In this document: positions 26,246 to 35,787 of the stretch, piece after piece
Layout: the number at the start of each line of letters is the position of its first letter
Position numbering within the stretch: the first letter of the stretch is position 1
NCBI RefSeq assembly: GCF_022921095.1
Contig: NZ_CP095053.1
Coordinates: forward strand, 1,282,501-1,346,500
Length of the DNA stretch: 64,000 nt
Direction of reading: 5' to 3'
DNA from: Hymenobacter aerilatus
GTDB lineage: Bacteria > Bacteroidota > Bacteroidia > Cytophagales > Hymenobacteraceae
The notes under the pieces: generated by a model
Database searches by the model: none
What the model was told of the DNA's origin: nothing
What the model saw: the letters and a program-made list of their open reading frames with translations, nothing else
Translations under genes and position numbers: made by a program

Positions 26246-27772
26246 ATGAACTACCTGCTTGGGTATGATATCGGCAGCTCGTCGGTGAAAGTTGCGCTTC
26301 TGGATGCCAACACGGGCAAGTGCCTAGCCAGTGCCACCTCACCCCGGCAGGAGATGGAAATCCTAGCTGTGCAGGCGGGTTGGGCCGAGCAGCGTCCCGA
26401 GCGCTGGTGGCAAGAGGCCATCAATGCCACCCAGGAGCTGAAAACCAGCTATGGCTTCGACGCGACGCAGGTAGCGGGCATCGGTATCACCTACCAAATG
26501 CACGGGCTGGTGCTGATTGATAAGGCCGGCAAGGTGCTGCGCCCCGCCATTATCTGGTGTGACAGCCGCGCCGTGGACTACGGCAACGCCGCCTTTGAAG
26601 CCTTAGGTGAGGAGTATTGCCTGCAAAACTTCCTCAACTCGCCCGGCAACTTCACGGCCTCCAAGCTGAAGTGGGTGCACGACAACGAACCGGACGTGTA
26701 CGCGCAAATCCACAAAATTCAGCTGCCTGGCGACTATATCGCTTTTCAGATGACGGGTGAGTTGCAAACCACCGTGTCGGGCCTATCGGAGGGTGTGTTC
26801 TGGAACTTCCGCGAACAAGCGGTAGCGCAAGAACTGCTGGACTATTACGGCCTCGACCACGACTTGCTGCCTACCCTGGTAGACACCTTTGCTGAGCAGG
26901 GCCGCCTGATGCCCGAAGCCGCCCAGGCGCTGGGTCTAGCGGCCGGTACGCCCGTGAGCTACCGCGCCGGCGACCAGCCCAATAATGCCTTCTCCCTGAA
27001 CGTGTTGGAACCCGGCGAAATTGCCGCCACGGCCGGCACCTCGGGTGTGGTCTACGGCATCAGCGACCAGCCGGTGGTAGACCCCCGCTCCCGCGTGAAT
27101 GCCTTCGTGCACGTGAACAGCCAGCCCGATCAGCCCCGCAACGGTATGCTGATGTGCATGAACGGCACCGGTATTCTCAACAGCTGGCTACGCAAAATTG
27201 TGGGCGAGCTGCCGTATGATGAGATGAACCGTCTGGCTGCCCAGGCACCGGTAGGGGCCGAGGAATTACTGTTCCTACCCTTCGGCAACGGCGCTGAGCG
27301 CATCCTCGAAAACGAACCCACTACTGCCGAGTTGCTGGGCCTCAGCCTCACGCGCCACGACCGTACCCACGTGCTGCGCGCCGCCCAAGAGGGCATCGTG
27401 TATGCGCTCAACTATGGCATTGACATTATGCGGGCGGCAGGTGTGCAGGTGCACACCGTGCGTGCCGGCAACGCCAATATGTTTTTGAGCCCAGTGTTCC
27501 GCGAAGCCTTTGTGAACACGGCCAACGTGACGCTGGAACTCTATAACACCGACGCCGCTCAGGGCGCGGCCCGCGGCGCGGGGGTAGGAGTGGGGCTCTA
27601 CGCCTCGCCCGCCGACGCCTTCGGGGGCCTGGAGCGTATTCTCACGCTGGCGCCTACCCCCGAGTTGCAAACCCAATATCAGGAAGCCTATGCCCGGTGG
27701 CACCAGGCGCTTACCCAACAAATTCTTTCAACTTCAACCATTTCCCACCATGTCGAGCAGCACGCTAACTAA
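26246..27772 (+). CDS. xylB: Xylulokinase
   Basis: About 508 residues, FGGY-family sugar kinase phosphorylating D-xylulose. The start [20 protein letters not shown] carries the phosphate-1 loop. Other marks: [45 protein letters not shown] with the expected catalytic Asp, the [12 protein letters not shown] phosphate-2 loop, and a C-terminal [17 protein letters not shown]. The ORF continues 39 bp upstream but that part precedes the family start. It overlaps xylA by 23 bp. Confidence 0.92.
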   Translation: MNYLLGYDIGSSSVKVALLDANTGKCLASATSPRQEMEILAVQAGWAEQRPERWWQEAINATQELKTSYGFDATQVAGIGITYQMHGLVLIDKAGKVLRPAIIWCDSRAVDYGNAAFEALGEEYCLQNFLNSPGNFTASKLKWVHDNEPDVYAQIHKIQLPGDYIAFQMTGELQTTVSGLSEGVFWNFREQAVAQELLDYYGLDHDLLPTLVDTFAEQGRLMPEAAQALGLAAGTPVSYRAGDQPNNAFSLNVLEPGEIAATAGTSGVVYGISDQPVVDPRSRVNAFVHVNSQPDQPRNGMLMCMNGTGILNSWLRKIVGELPYDEMNRLAAQAPVGAEELLFLPFGNGAERILENEPTTAELLGLSLTRHDRTHVLRAAQEGIVYALNYGIDIMRAAGVQVHTVRAGNANMFLSPVFREAFVNTANVTLELYNTDAAQGAARGAGVGVGLYASPADAFGGLERILTLAPTPELQTQYQEAYARWHQALTQQILSTSTISHHVEQHAN

Positions 27773-29081
27773 GACGGAGTATTTCAAGGGCATTGACGTT
27801 ATCAAGTACGAAGGGCGCGAGTCGGACAACCCGCTGGCGTTCAAATGGTACGATGAAAACCGCGTGGTAGCCGGCAAAACCATGAAGGACCACCTGCGTT
27901 TTGCCGTATCCTACTGGCACACCTTCACTGGCACCGGCGGCGACCCATTCGGCCCCGGCACCAAGGAGTTTAGCTGGGATGCCAAAGGCGAAATCCTGGG
28001 TCGCGCCTACGATAAGATGGACGCCGCTTTCGAGTTCTTCACCAAGCTGGGCACACCTTACTACTGCTTCCACGACGTGGACCTGGTAGACGAAGCGTCT
28101 ACCCTGAAGGAGTACGAAAGCAACATGCAAGCCATTGTGGGCTATGCCAAGCAGAAGCAGCAGGAAACCGGCGTGAAGCTGCTGTGGGGCACAGCCAACG
28201 TGTTTTCGAACCCGCGCTACATGAACGGCGCCAGCACCAACCCCGATTTCTCGGTACTGACCTACGCCGCTACCCAGGTGAAAAACTCCCTGGATGCGAC
28301 CATTGCCTTGGGCGGTGAGAACTACGTGTTCTGGGGTGGCCGCGAGGGCTACATGACCCTGCTCAACACCAACATGAAGCGCGAGCTGGCGCACATGGGC
28401 CGCTTCCTAGCTACGGCCCGCGACTACGCCCGCCAGCAGGGTTTCACCGGCAAGTTCTTCATCGAGCCTAAGCCCGCCGAGCCCACCAAGCACCAGTACG
28501 ACTTCGACGCTGCCACCGTAATCGGCTTCCTGAAGGAGTACGGCCTCGAAAACGACTTCATGCTGAACCTGGAAGTGAACCACGCCACGCTGGCCGGCCA
28601 CACCTTCCAGCACGAGCTGCAAGTGGCCGCCGATGCCAATATGTTGGGCTCGATGGACGCCAACCGCGGCGACTACCAGAACGGCTGGGACACCGACCAG
28701 TTCCCCAACAACCTGAACGAGCTGGCGGAATCGATGCTGGTGATTCTGGAGGCCGGCGGCTTCAAGCACGGCGGTATCAACTTCGACGCCAAAACCCGCC
28801 GCAACTCCACCGACCTGGAGGACATCTTCATTGCCCACATTTCGGGGATGGACGCCTTTGCCCGTTCGCTGGTCATTGCCAACGACATCCTGGAGAAGTC
28901 GGCCTACAAAAAATTCCGCACCGAGCGTTACGCTTCGTTCGATTCGGGTGCGGGCGCGGCCTTCGAGCGCGGCGAGCTGACCCTGGAGGATCTGCGCCGC
29001 CTGGCCTTCGAGCACGGCGAGCCTACCCCCCGCAGCGGCAAGCAGGAGTGGTTGGAAAGCCTGATCAACCAATACATCTAA
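27750..29081 (+). CDS. xylA: Xylose isomerase
   Basis: About 443 residues, class II xylose isomerase (D-xylose to D-xylulose). Start [20 protein letters not shown] lies inside the xylB end. Active-site His in YYCFHDVDL, catalytic Lys in [19 protein letters not shown], metal ligands in [19 protein letters not shown] and [19 protein letters not shown]. Second gene of the xylBA pair, closed by a terminator at 29094-29138. Confidence 0.95.
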   Translation: MSSSTLTKTEYFKGIDVIKYEGRESDNPLAFKWYDENRVVAGKTMKDHLRFAVSYWHTFTGTGGDPFGPGTKEFSWDAKGEILGRAYDKMDAAFEFFTKLGTPYYCFHDVDLVDEASTLKEYESNMQAIVGYAKQKQQETGVKLLWGTANVFSNPRYMNGASTNPDFSVLTYAATQVKNSLDATIALGGENYVFWGGREGYMTLLNTNMKRELAHMGRFLATARDYARQQGFTGKFFIEPKPAEPTKHQYDFDAATVIGFLKEYGLENDFMLNLEVNHATLAGHTFQHELQVAADANMLGSMDANRGDYQNGWDTDQFPNNLNELAESMLVILEAGGFKHGGINFDAKTRRNSTDLEDIFIAHISGMDAFARSLVIANDILEKSAYKKFRTERYASFDSGAGAAFERGELTLEDLRRLAFEHGEPTPRSGKQEWLESLINQYI

Positions 29082-29093
29082 TACGGTAAAACG

Positions 29094-29138
29094 GAAAACT
29101 CCTCCTGGCGGCCTGACAGGCAACCAAGAGGAGTTTTC
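29094..29138 (+). terminator. Terminator after xylA
   Basis: GAAAACTCCTC (29094-29104) and GAGGAGTTTTC (29128-29138) form a perfect 11-bp stem around a 23-nt loop ending in a T-rich side. Confidence 0.65.
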
Positions 29139-29233
29139 TATTTACAGGCAATGGCTCCCTACCGGCTGCTAGCGGGTAGGATGGCTTGCTACGTCTTACA
29201 GTGTCCAGTTATAGCCACTATAGAAACCTACCT

Positions 29234-30349
29234 ATGCAAAAGAAAAAACGCCTGTTGTATCTCGGGTTGGCCGGGTTCTGTCTGGGGTTTATGCAGAAAT
29301 CGGAGCCGGCGCTGAAAGATGCGTACAAGAAGGATTTTTATGTAGGGGCGGCGCTCAACAACCGCCAAATCAGTGGGCAAGACGCCCAGGCTACGGCCCT
29401 GATCAAGCAGCAATTCAACACCATCAGCCCCGAAAACCTGCTGAAGTGGGGCCCAGTGCACCCGCAGCCCGACAAATACAACTTCAAGCCTGCCGACGAC
29501 TACGTGGCCTTTGGTCAACAAAACAGGATGTTCATCGTGGGCCACACGTTGCTATGGCATCAGCAAACGCCCAATTGGGTGTTTGAGGGTGAGAACGGCC
29601 AACCCGCTAGCCGCGAGGTGTTGCTGAAACGCCTGGAGGACCATATCAACACCGTAGTGGGCCGCTACAAAGGCAAAATTGGCGGTTGGGACGTGGTGAA
29701 CGAGGCCATTGACGATCAGAAGGGTGACCTGCGCAAAACTAAGTGGGTAGAAATCCTGGGCGAAGACTTCGCCGCCAAAGCCTTTGAGTACGCCCACAAA
29801 GCCGACCCCAAGGCCGAGCTTTACTACAACGACTACAGCCTCTACCGTCCCGAAAAGCGCGAAGGCGTGATTAAGCTGGTGAAAGGCTTGCAGGCAAAAG
29901 GCATCAAGGTGGCAGCCATTGGGATGCAGGGCCACTACGGCCTTACCAAGCCGACCATTGCGCAGGTAGAGGAAAGCATTGTAGCTTTCTCTAAACTGGG
30001 TGTGCACGTTAACTTCACGGAACTGGACATCGATGTGCTGCCCAACCCCAGCCGTCGCCAGGGCGCCGACATTGCCGAGACCTTCGGCGCCGATGTCAAG
30101 TACAACGTCTACACCACCGGCCTACCCGACTCAGTGCAGCAGCAGCTCACCAAGCGCTACGCCGACCTGTTCGCGTTGTTCCGGAAGCACCGCGACGTTA
30201 TCGACCGCATCACCTTATGGGGCGTCACCGATTCGGATTCCTGGCTGAATGACTGGCCCATTAAGGGCCGCACCAGCTACCCCCTGCTCTTCAACCGCCA
30301 ATATCAGCCCAAGCCCGCTTTCCGGGCTGTGATGCAAGCGGCGAAGTAG
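29234..30349 (+). CDS. GH10 endo-1,4-beta-xylanase
   Basis: About 371 residues, single catalytic domain without a carbohydrate-binding module. The start MQKKKRLLYLGLAGFCLGFM gives an uncleaved-looking or unusual signal/anchor; the 48-bp upstream extension lacks family likeness. TIM-barrel signatures: NTISPENLLKWGPVHP, VGHTLLWHQQTPNW, acid/base Glu157 in WDVVNEAI and nucleophile Glu263 in VNFTELDIDV, WGVTDSDSWLN near the end. The main backbone-cleaving enzyme of the locus. Confidence 0.93.
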   Translation: MQKKKRLLYLGLAGFCLGFMQKSEPALKDAYKKDFYVGAALNNRQISGQDAQATALIKQQFNTISPENLLKWGPVHPQPDKYNFKPADDYVAFGQQNRMFIVGHTLLWHQQTPNWVFEGENGQPASREVLLKRLEDHINTVVGRYKGKIGGWDVVNEAIDDQKGDLRKTKWVEILGEDFAAKAFEYAHKADPKAELYYNDYSLYRPEKREGVIKLVKGLQAKGIKVAAIGMQGHYGLTKPTIAQVEESIVAFSKLGVHVNFTELDIDVLPNPSRRQGADIAETFGADVKYNVYTTGLPDSVQQQLTKRYADLFALFRKHRDVIDRITLWGVTDSDSWLNDWPIKGRTSYPLLFNRQYQPKPAFRAVMQAAK

Positions 30350-30350
30350 A

Positions 30351-30367
30351 GGCGGCTTGCAGCCGCC
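30351..30367 (+). terminator. Short G+C hairpin after GH10
   Basis: GGCGGC-TTGCA-GCCGCC directly after the stop codon, without a clear T-run. It may be an intercistronic stabilising hairpin rather than a true terminator. Confidence 0.35.
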
Positions 30368-30460
30368 CATCGTTGCGGTCGTTGCACAAACGGTGCCCCA
30401 TTGTTCCGCTACCCCCACGGGCGCGTGCCACGCGTCCCTACCCACCCAACCGCTATACCT

Positions 30461-33079
30461 ATGCTTTCCCTAGCCGTTCCCCGTCGCTTCACCTTCCTAC
30501 TCCTCACTGGCCTGACCCTCACGGCTGCCCAGCCCGCTCTGGCGCTGGATGGCACCTCCTACGTCACGTCAAAAAAGCAGAAGGGTAGCTTCGCGCTGGA
30601 AGCTGGCGGCAAAGCCGCGCCGCTCTTCGCCAGCGCTCAGGATTGGCCGGGTGTGTTGCGCGCCGCCCGGGATTTGCAGGCCGACATCAACCGTGTGACG
30701 AGCGTGACGCCTACCCTCACCACCGACAAGGCCCCTACTGGCAAAGAAGTGGTGCTGATTGGGACCATCGGCAAGAGTCCGCTCATCGACCAGCTGGTGC
30801 GCGACAAGAAGCTTGACGTATCGGGCGTGGCGGGTAAGTGGGAAGTATTTGTGGAACAGCTGGTAGAGAAGCCAATGCCGGGCGTAGACCGCGCCCTGGT
30901 CATTGCCGGAAGCGACAAGCGCGGCACCATCTACGGCATCTACGACTTGTCAGAGCAAATGGGCGTGTCGCCGTGGTACTGGTGGGCCGACGTGCCTACT
31001 AAGCCGCAGAAGGCCCTGTACGTGGCGGCGGGTAGGCACACGCAGGGTGAGCCCAAAGTGAAGTACCGCGGCATCTTCATCAACGACGAAGCGCCGGCCA
31101 TGTCGGGCTGGACCAAGGAGAAGTTCGGCGGTTTCAACTCGAAGATGTATACCCACATGTTCGAGCTGATCTTGCGCCTGAAGGGCAACTACCTATGGCC
31201 CGCCATGTGGGGCAACGCCTTCAACGACGACGACTCACAAAACCCGGTGCTAGCCGATGAATATGGCATCGTGATGGGTACCTCGCACCACGAGCCCCTT
31301 ACACGAGCTCACGACGAGTGGCGCCGCTATGGCAAAGGCCCCTGGAACTACCAGACCAACCCCGATGTGCTGCGCGAGTTCTGGCGCGGCGGCATGCAGC
31401 GCATGGGCACTCGCGAAAACGTGGTCACCATTGGCATGCGTGGCGACGGCGACGAGCCCATGAGCGAGGGCAGCAACATTGCTCTATTGGAGAAGATTGT
31501 GGCTGATCAGCGCCAGCTTATTGCCGACGTGACCGGCAAGCCCGCCGAGCAAACCCCGCAGATGTGGGCCCTCTACAAAGAGGTGCAGGACTACTACGAC
31601 AAAGGCATGCGTGTGCCTGATGACGTGACCCTGCTGCTCTGCGACGACAACTGGGGCAACATCCGCAAGCTGCCCAAGCTCGGCGACAAGCCCCGCCAGG
31701 GCGGCTACGGCATCTACTACCACTTCGACTATGTAGGCGGCCCACGCAACTACAAGTGGCTGAACACAAATCCACTACCGCGTATCCGGGAGCAGATGCA
31801 CCTAGCCCATGAGTACGGCGCCAACCAGATTTGGGTGGTGAACGTGGGCGACCTGAAGCCCATGGAGCTGCCCATCAGCTTCTTCCTCGACTACGCCTGG
31901 AACCCCGACAACATCAAAGCCGATGAGGTAGGCGAGTACACCCGGCAATGGGCCGCCCAGCAGTTTGGCGAAAAGCACGCCGCGGGCATTGCCGGCATTC
32001 TGGCCAAGTACGCCAAGTACAACGCCCGCCGCAAGCCCGAGCTGCTGAGTCAGAATACCTATAGCCTAACCAACTACGATGAGTTTGCCACCGTGGTAGC
32101 CGACTACAACCAGCTGCTAACCCAGGCCGAAGCCATTGGTCGCCAGCTGCCCGCCGCCTACCAGGACAGCTACTTTGAACTGGTGCTGCACCCGGTATTG
32201 GCCTGCGCTAACCTCAACGAGCTGTACTATACCGTAGCCCTGAACCACGAAGCCGCCAAAAACAACCGCGCCAACACCAATGAGCTGGCGGCCAGGGCTA
32301 AGATGCTGTTTGAGATGGATGCTGAAATCACGCGTCGCTATCATTCTTTGGCCGACGGCAAGTGGAACCACATGATGGACCAGATGCACATCGGCTACAA
32401 AGCTTGGCACGACGAGAAAGAAGACAAGATGCCGGAGGTTCAGACTATTGCCGAGTCGGCTGCTACGGCGCCGGCGCTGGTCGTAGCTGCGCCTGCGCAG
32501 AAACCGCGGCCTACCCCCAAGCCGGGCGCGGCTTTCGCAGAGGCCGATGGCTACGTGTCGATGGAGGCGGCGCACTATAGCAAAGCCGTGGACGGCAACC
32601 AGGCGAAGTGGCAAACCATTCCGGACCTGGGCCGCACGTTGTCGGGCGTTAGCACCTACCCAACAACGGCGCCAGCTACGACGCCCGGCGCCACGGCGCC
32701 GCATTTAGAGTACCGGGTGCAGCTAGCCACAACCGGTCCCGTAACGGTACAGACCTACCTGGCGCCTACTCTCAACTTCACCAGCGGCGAGGGGCTGCGC
32801 TACGCCGTGTCGTTCGATGATGAAGAACCACAAATCGTAAACCTGCACACGGGCATGGTAGCCGACAACGGCAACCGTCCCTGGGAAAAGGCTGTGGCCG
32901 AGAGCATCATTCTGAAAACCACGAAGCACACCCTGGCCACGCCAGGCGAGCATGTGCTAAAGTTCTGGCGCGTGGACCCAGCCGTGGTACTGGAAAAGCT
33001 GGTGGTAGACTGTGGCGGACTGAAACCCAGCTACCTGGGGCCGCCGGAAAGCGCAACCAGCGCTGTGCCAGCACCTTAA
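30461..33079 (+). CDS. GH115 xylan alpha-1,2-glucuronidase
   Basis: About 872 residues. Start MLSLAVPRRFTFLLLTGLTL with signal peptide ending near PALA. GH115 blocks: IYGIYDLSEQMGVSPWYWWA, KYRGIFINDEAPAMSGWTKE, LRLKGNYLWPAMWGNAFNDD, VTIGMRGDGDEPMSEGSNI, LLLCDDNWGNIRKLP, YYHFDYVGGPRNYKW, NQIWVVNVGDLKPMELPISF. A Pro/Ala linker near 690 leads to a C-terminal beta-sandwich (AFAEADGYVSMEAAHYSKAV). GH115 can remove MeGlcA from internal xylose units, complementing GH67, which needs a terminal position. Confidence 0.92.
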   Translation: MLSLAVPRRFTFLLLTGLTLTAAQPALALDGTSYVTSKKQKGSFALEAGGKAAPLFASAQDWPGVLRAARDLQADINRVTSVTPTLTTDKAPTGKEVVLIGTIGKSPLIDQLVRDKKLDVSGVAGKWEVFVEQLVEKPMPGVDRALVIAGSDKRGTIYGIYDLSEQMGVSPWYWWADVPTKPQKALYVAAGRHTQGEPKVKYRGIFINDEAPAMSGWTKEKFGGFNSKMYTHMFELILRLKGNYLWPAMWGNAFNDDDSQNPVLADEYGIVMGTSHHEPLTRAHDEWRRYGKGPWNYQTNPDVLREFWRGGMQRMGTRENVVTIGMRGDGDEPMSEGSNIALLEKIVADQRQLIADVTGKPAEQTPQMWALYKEVQDYYDKGMRVPDDVTLLLCDDNWGNIRKLPKLGDKPRQGGYGIYYHFDYVGGPRNYKWLNTNPLPRIREQMHLAHEYGANQIWVVNVGDLKPMELPISFFLDYAWNPDNIKADEVGEYTRQWAAQQFGEKHAAGIAGILAKYAKYNARRKPELLSQNTYSLTNYDEFATVVADYNQLLTQAEAIGRQLPAAYQDSYFELVLHPVLACANLNELYYTVALNHEAAKNNRANTNELAARAKMLFEMDAEITRRYHSLADGKWNHMMDQMHIGYKAWHDEKEDKMPEVQTIAESAATAPALVVAAPAQKPRPTPKPGAAFAEADGYVSMEAAHYSKAVDGNQAKWQTIPDLGRTLSGVSTYPTTAPATTPGATAPHLEYRVQLATTGPVTVQTYLAPTLNFTSGEGLRYAVSFDDEEPQIVNLHTGMVADNGNRPWEKAVAESIILKTTKHTLATPGEHVLKFWRVDPAVVLEKLVVDCGGLKPSYLGPPESATSAVPAP

Positions 33080-33105
33080 GTAACAAAATTCAGCGCATCT
33101 TAGCT

Positions 33106-33191
33106 AACTGAGCTTGCCGAAATACCTGTGCACTTGGAACTGATCTAAGTCGTTGCAAACAGCAGGTAGAGGTACTTCGGCAAGTTCAGTT
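33106..33191. repeat. Imperfect inverted repeat between GH115 and GH127
   Basis: Arms 33106-33127 and 33170-33191 match at 20 of 22 positions around a 42-nt loop. It lies 27 bp after the GH115 stop, so a terminator or transcript-end structure is likely. The rest of the spacer to 33369 is AT-rich with no gene. Confidence 0.55.
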
Positions 33192-33261
33192 TGTTTTCGC
33201 GGAGGCATATCAGCTGCTCTGATCCTACACAAGTCCTGAAAAGTTTTGTTACTTACACAAT

Positions 33262-33275
33262 CGTTTGTGCAAACG
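33262..33275. promoter_or_regulatory. Palindrome CGTTTG-TG-CAAACG before GH127
   Basis: Perfect 6-bp half-sites, about 95 bp before the GH127 start. A near copy CGTTGCACAAACGG (30380-30393) lies between GH10 and GH115. The CGTTT half resembles the LacI-type core but the centre differs, so a second regulator is possible. Confidence 0.35.
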
Positions 33276-33369
33276 GTAGTTGTTTCTACTGTTTGGTAGG
33301 TTTTTGCAAGAAACAGCTTCCAACCTACGCGCACAGATTGAACCTACTGGTTAAAAACAGCTAGTCATT

Positions 33370-35745
33370 ATGTTGTCAGATAAGAAAAGAGTGATTTTCT
33401 TCTGTTGCACTTGGTTGATGCCACTGCTAGGCAATGCGCAGTCGACGCCGCTACAGAGCTTTCCGGTGTCGGCGGTGCACCTGCTGGACAGCCCGTTTCA
33501 GCAGGCCCAGCAGACCGATAAGGCCTACATCCTGGCCCTCGACCCCGACCGGCTGTTGGCGCCCTACTTGGCTGAGGCTGGCATTCAGCCGAAGGCGGAG
33601 CGCTACGGCAACTGGGAAAATACCGGCCTCGACGGTCACATTGGCGGGCACTACCTCTCGGCGCTGGCCCTCATGTACGCCGCCACCGGCGACGCGCAGG
33701 TGCAGCAGCGCCTCACCTATATGATTGACGAGCTGGACCGCTGCCAGCAGAAAAACGGCAACGGCTACCTCGGGGGCGTACCGGGTGGCAAAGCCATGTG
33801 GCAGCAAGTAAAGGCCGGCAACATCAAGGCCAACAGCTTTGGGTTGAACGACAAGTGGGTACCGCTCTACAACCTGCACAAAACCTACGCCGGCCTGCGC
33901 GACGCCTACCTAATTGGCGGCAACGCCAAGGCCAAAGACATGCTCATTAAGCTGACGGATTGGGCCATCGACCTTACGGCCAACCTCACCGATGCACAAA
34001 TTCAGGACATACTGCGCAGTGAGCATGGCGGCTTAAACGAGGTATTTGCAGATGTGGCTGACATAACCGGCGATGCGAAGTATCGGAAGCTGGCCGAGCG
34101 CTTCTCGCACCGGGCCGTGCTGGATCCACTGCTGGACCAAAAAGACGTGCTCAACGGCATGCACGCCAACACGCAGATTCCGAAAGTGATTGGCTTTGAG
34201 CGTGTGGCGGAGGTAGGCGGCGACCCAGCCTGGGCCAATGCTGCGTCGTTTTTCTGGAAAACGGTGGTAGACAACCGCACGGTGAGTATCGGGGGTAACA
34301 GTGTAAGCGAGCACTTCAACCCAACCGACAACTTCACCTCCATGCTCGAAAGCACGGAAGGCCCGGAGACGTGCAATACGTATAACATGCTCAAGCTCAG
34401 CAAGCAATTGTACCTCAGCAGTGCTTCTACCCGCTACCTCGATTTTTACGAGCGGGCGATGTACAACCATATTCTCTCGTCGCAGCACCCTGAAGGCGGC
34501 TTCGTGTACTTCACGCCCATGCGCCCGCGCCACTACCGTGTGTACTCGCAGCCGCAGGAAGGCTTCTGGTGCTGCGTGGGCTCGGGGCTGGAAAACCACG
34601 GCAAGTACGGCGAGCTAGTATACGCCCATCGCAAGGAGCAGGAGCTGCTGGTGAACCTGTTCCTACCCTCGCGCCTCACCTGGGCTGAGCAGGGCCTGAC
34701 GCTAACGCAGCAGACCAAGTTTCCCTACGAGGAGCAGTCGCAGCTACAGTTGCAACTGAAAAAGCCGCGTACGTTTGCGCTTAGCATTCGGCAGCCTAGC
34801 TGGGTGCCAGCGGGGCAGATGACGATTCAGGTAAATGGTAAAGCCGTGACGCCTACCACCGCCGAACCGGGCTACGCCACCGTGACGCGCAAGTGGCGCT
34901 CGGGCGACGTGGTGACGGTGGCCCTACCTATGCACACCACCGCCGAGTACATGCCCGATCGTTCGCCCTGGGTGTCGTTTGTGCACGGCCCGCTGGTGCT
35001 GGCCGCCGTGACGGATACCACCGACCTAGCCGGTTTGCACGCCAACGGCCAGCGCATGGCGCACGTGGCAAGCGGACCGCTCTACCCCGTGGAGGAAGCG
35101 CCGCTACTCGTTTCTACCAGCTCGAATGTGGCCGAAGGCATCAAGCCCATAGCGGGCAAGCCGATGACCTTTAGCGCCGCCAGCCTGATTAGCTCCGAGA
35201 AGTACCGCAACGTGCAGCTGGTGCCATTCTATCAGATTCAGGATGCGCGCTACATGGTATACTGGCCCGTGACAACGCCCGAAGGCTTGGCTGCCCGCAA
35301 GGAAGAAATCCGTCGCCGCGACACTGAAAAACGTGCGCTGGAAGCCCGTACCATCGACCAGGTGACGCCCGGCGAGCAGCAGCCCGAGTCGGACCACAAT
35401 TTCCAGAGCGACCGGTCGGAGACAGGTATCTACCGCAACCGCCATTGGCGGCACGCGGCGGGCTGGTTCAGCTACCAGTTGCGCAACCCCCAGCGGGCCG
35501 CCCGTGCCCTGCGCGTGACCTACGCCGGCGGCGACCGAAACCGGCAGTTTACCATTCTGGCCAATGGTGCACCGCTGGCTAAAGTGACGCTGAAAGGCAA
35601 CCAGAAAGGCGACTTCTATGACGAGGAGTATGCCCTACCCGAGTCGCTACGTGGCGCCAACGCCCCCACCACGCTCACCGTGAAGTTTGAGGCCGCACCG
35701 GGTTCCACGGCAGGCGGCGTCTACGACGTGCGACTGCTGCGCTGA
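33370..35745 (+). CDS. GH127-family beta-L-arabinofuranosidase
   Basis: A 791-residue exported glycosidase of the DUF1680/GH127 (or sister GH146) family. Signal peptide ending near GNAQ. The family's zinc/cysteine active site is intact: Glu333 and Cys335 in ETCNTYNML, Cys401/Cys402 in GFWCCVGSGLENHGKYGELV, matching Glu338, Cys340, Cys417 and Cys418 of bifidobacterial HypBA1 as I recall them. Alpha/alpha-barrel features NWENTGLDGHIGGHYLSALA and LYNLHKTYAGLRDAYLIGGN. C-terminal jelly-roll domain. First gene of a GH127-GH43-GH43 run; the native substrate in xylan is uncertain. Confidence 0.88.
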   Translation: MLSDKKRVIFFCCTWLMPLLGNAQSTPLQSFPVSAVHLLDSPFQQAQQTDKAYILALDPDRLLAPYLAEAGIQPKAERYGNWENTGLDGHIGGHYLSALALMYAATGDAQVQQRLTYMIDELDRCQQKNGNGYLGGVPGGKAMWQQVKAGNIKANSFGLNDKWVPLYNLHKTYAGLRDAYLIGGNAKAKDMLIKLTDWAIDLTANLTDAQIQDILRSEHGGLNEVFADVADITGDAKYRKLAERFSHRAVLDPLLDQKDVLNGMHANTQIPKVIGFERVAEVGGDPAWANAASFFWKTVVDNRTVSIGGNSVSEHFNPTDNFTSMLESTEGPETCNTYNMLKLSKQLYLSSASTRYLDFYERAMYNHILSSQHPEGGFVYFTPMRPRHYRVYSQPQEGFWCCVGSGLENHGKYGELVYAHRKEQELLVNLFLPSRLTWAEQGLTLTQQTKFPYEEQSQLQLQLKKPRTFALSIRQPSWVPAGQMTIQVNGKAVTPTTAEPGYATVTRKWRSGDVVTVALPMHTTAEYMPDRSPWVSFVHGPLVLAAVTDTTDLAGLHANGQRMAHVASGPLYPVEEAPLLVSTSSNVAEGIKPIAGKPMTFSAASLISSEKYRNVQLVPFYQIQDARYMVYWPVTTPEGLAARKEEIRRRDTEKRALEARTIDQVTPGEQQPESDHNFQSDRSETGIYRNRHWRHAAGWFSYQLRNPQRAARALRVTYAGGDRNRQFTILANGAPLAKVTLKGNQKGDFYDEEYALPESLRGANAPTTLTVKFEAAPGSTAGGVYDVRLLR

Positions 35746-35787
35746 GTGCCTTCGCTCTATTTGCTTCTTACCCATTACATACACCAT

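Noticed and set aside
28407..29123. 238-residue minus-strand frame
   Set aside because: Antisense shadow of xylose isomerase caused by high G+C codon use.
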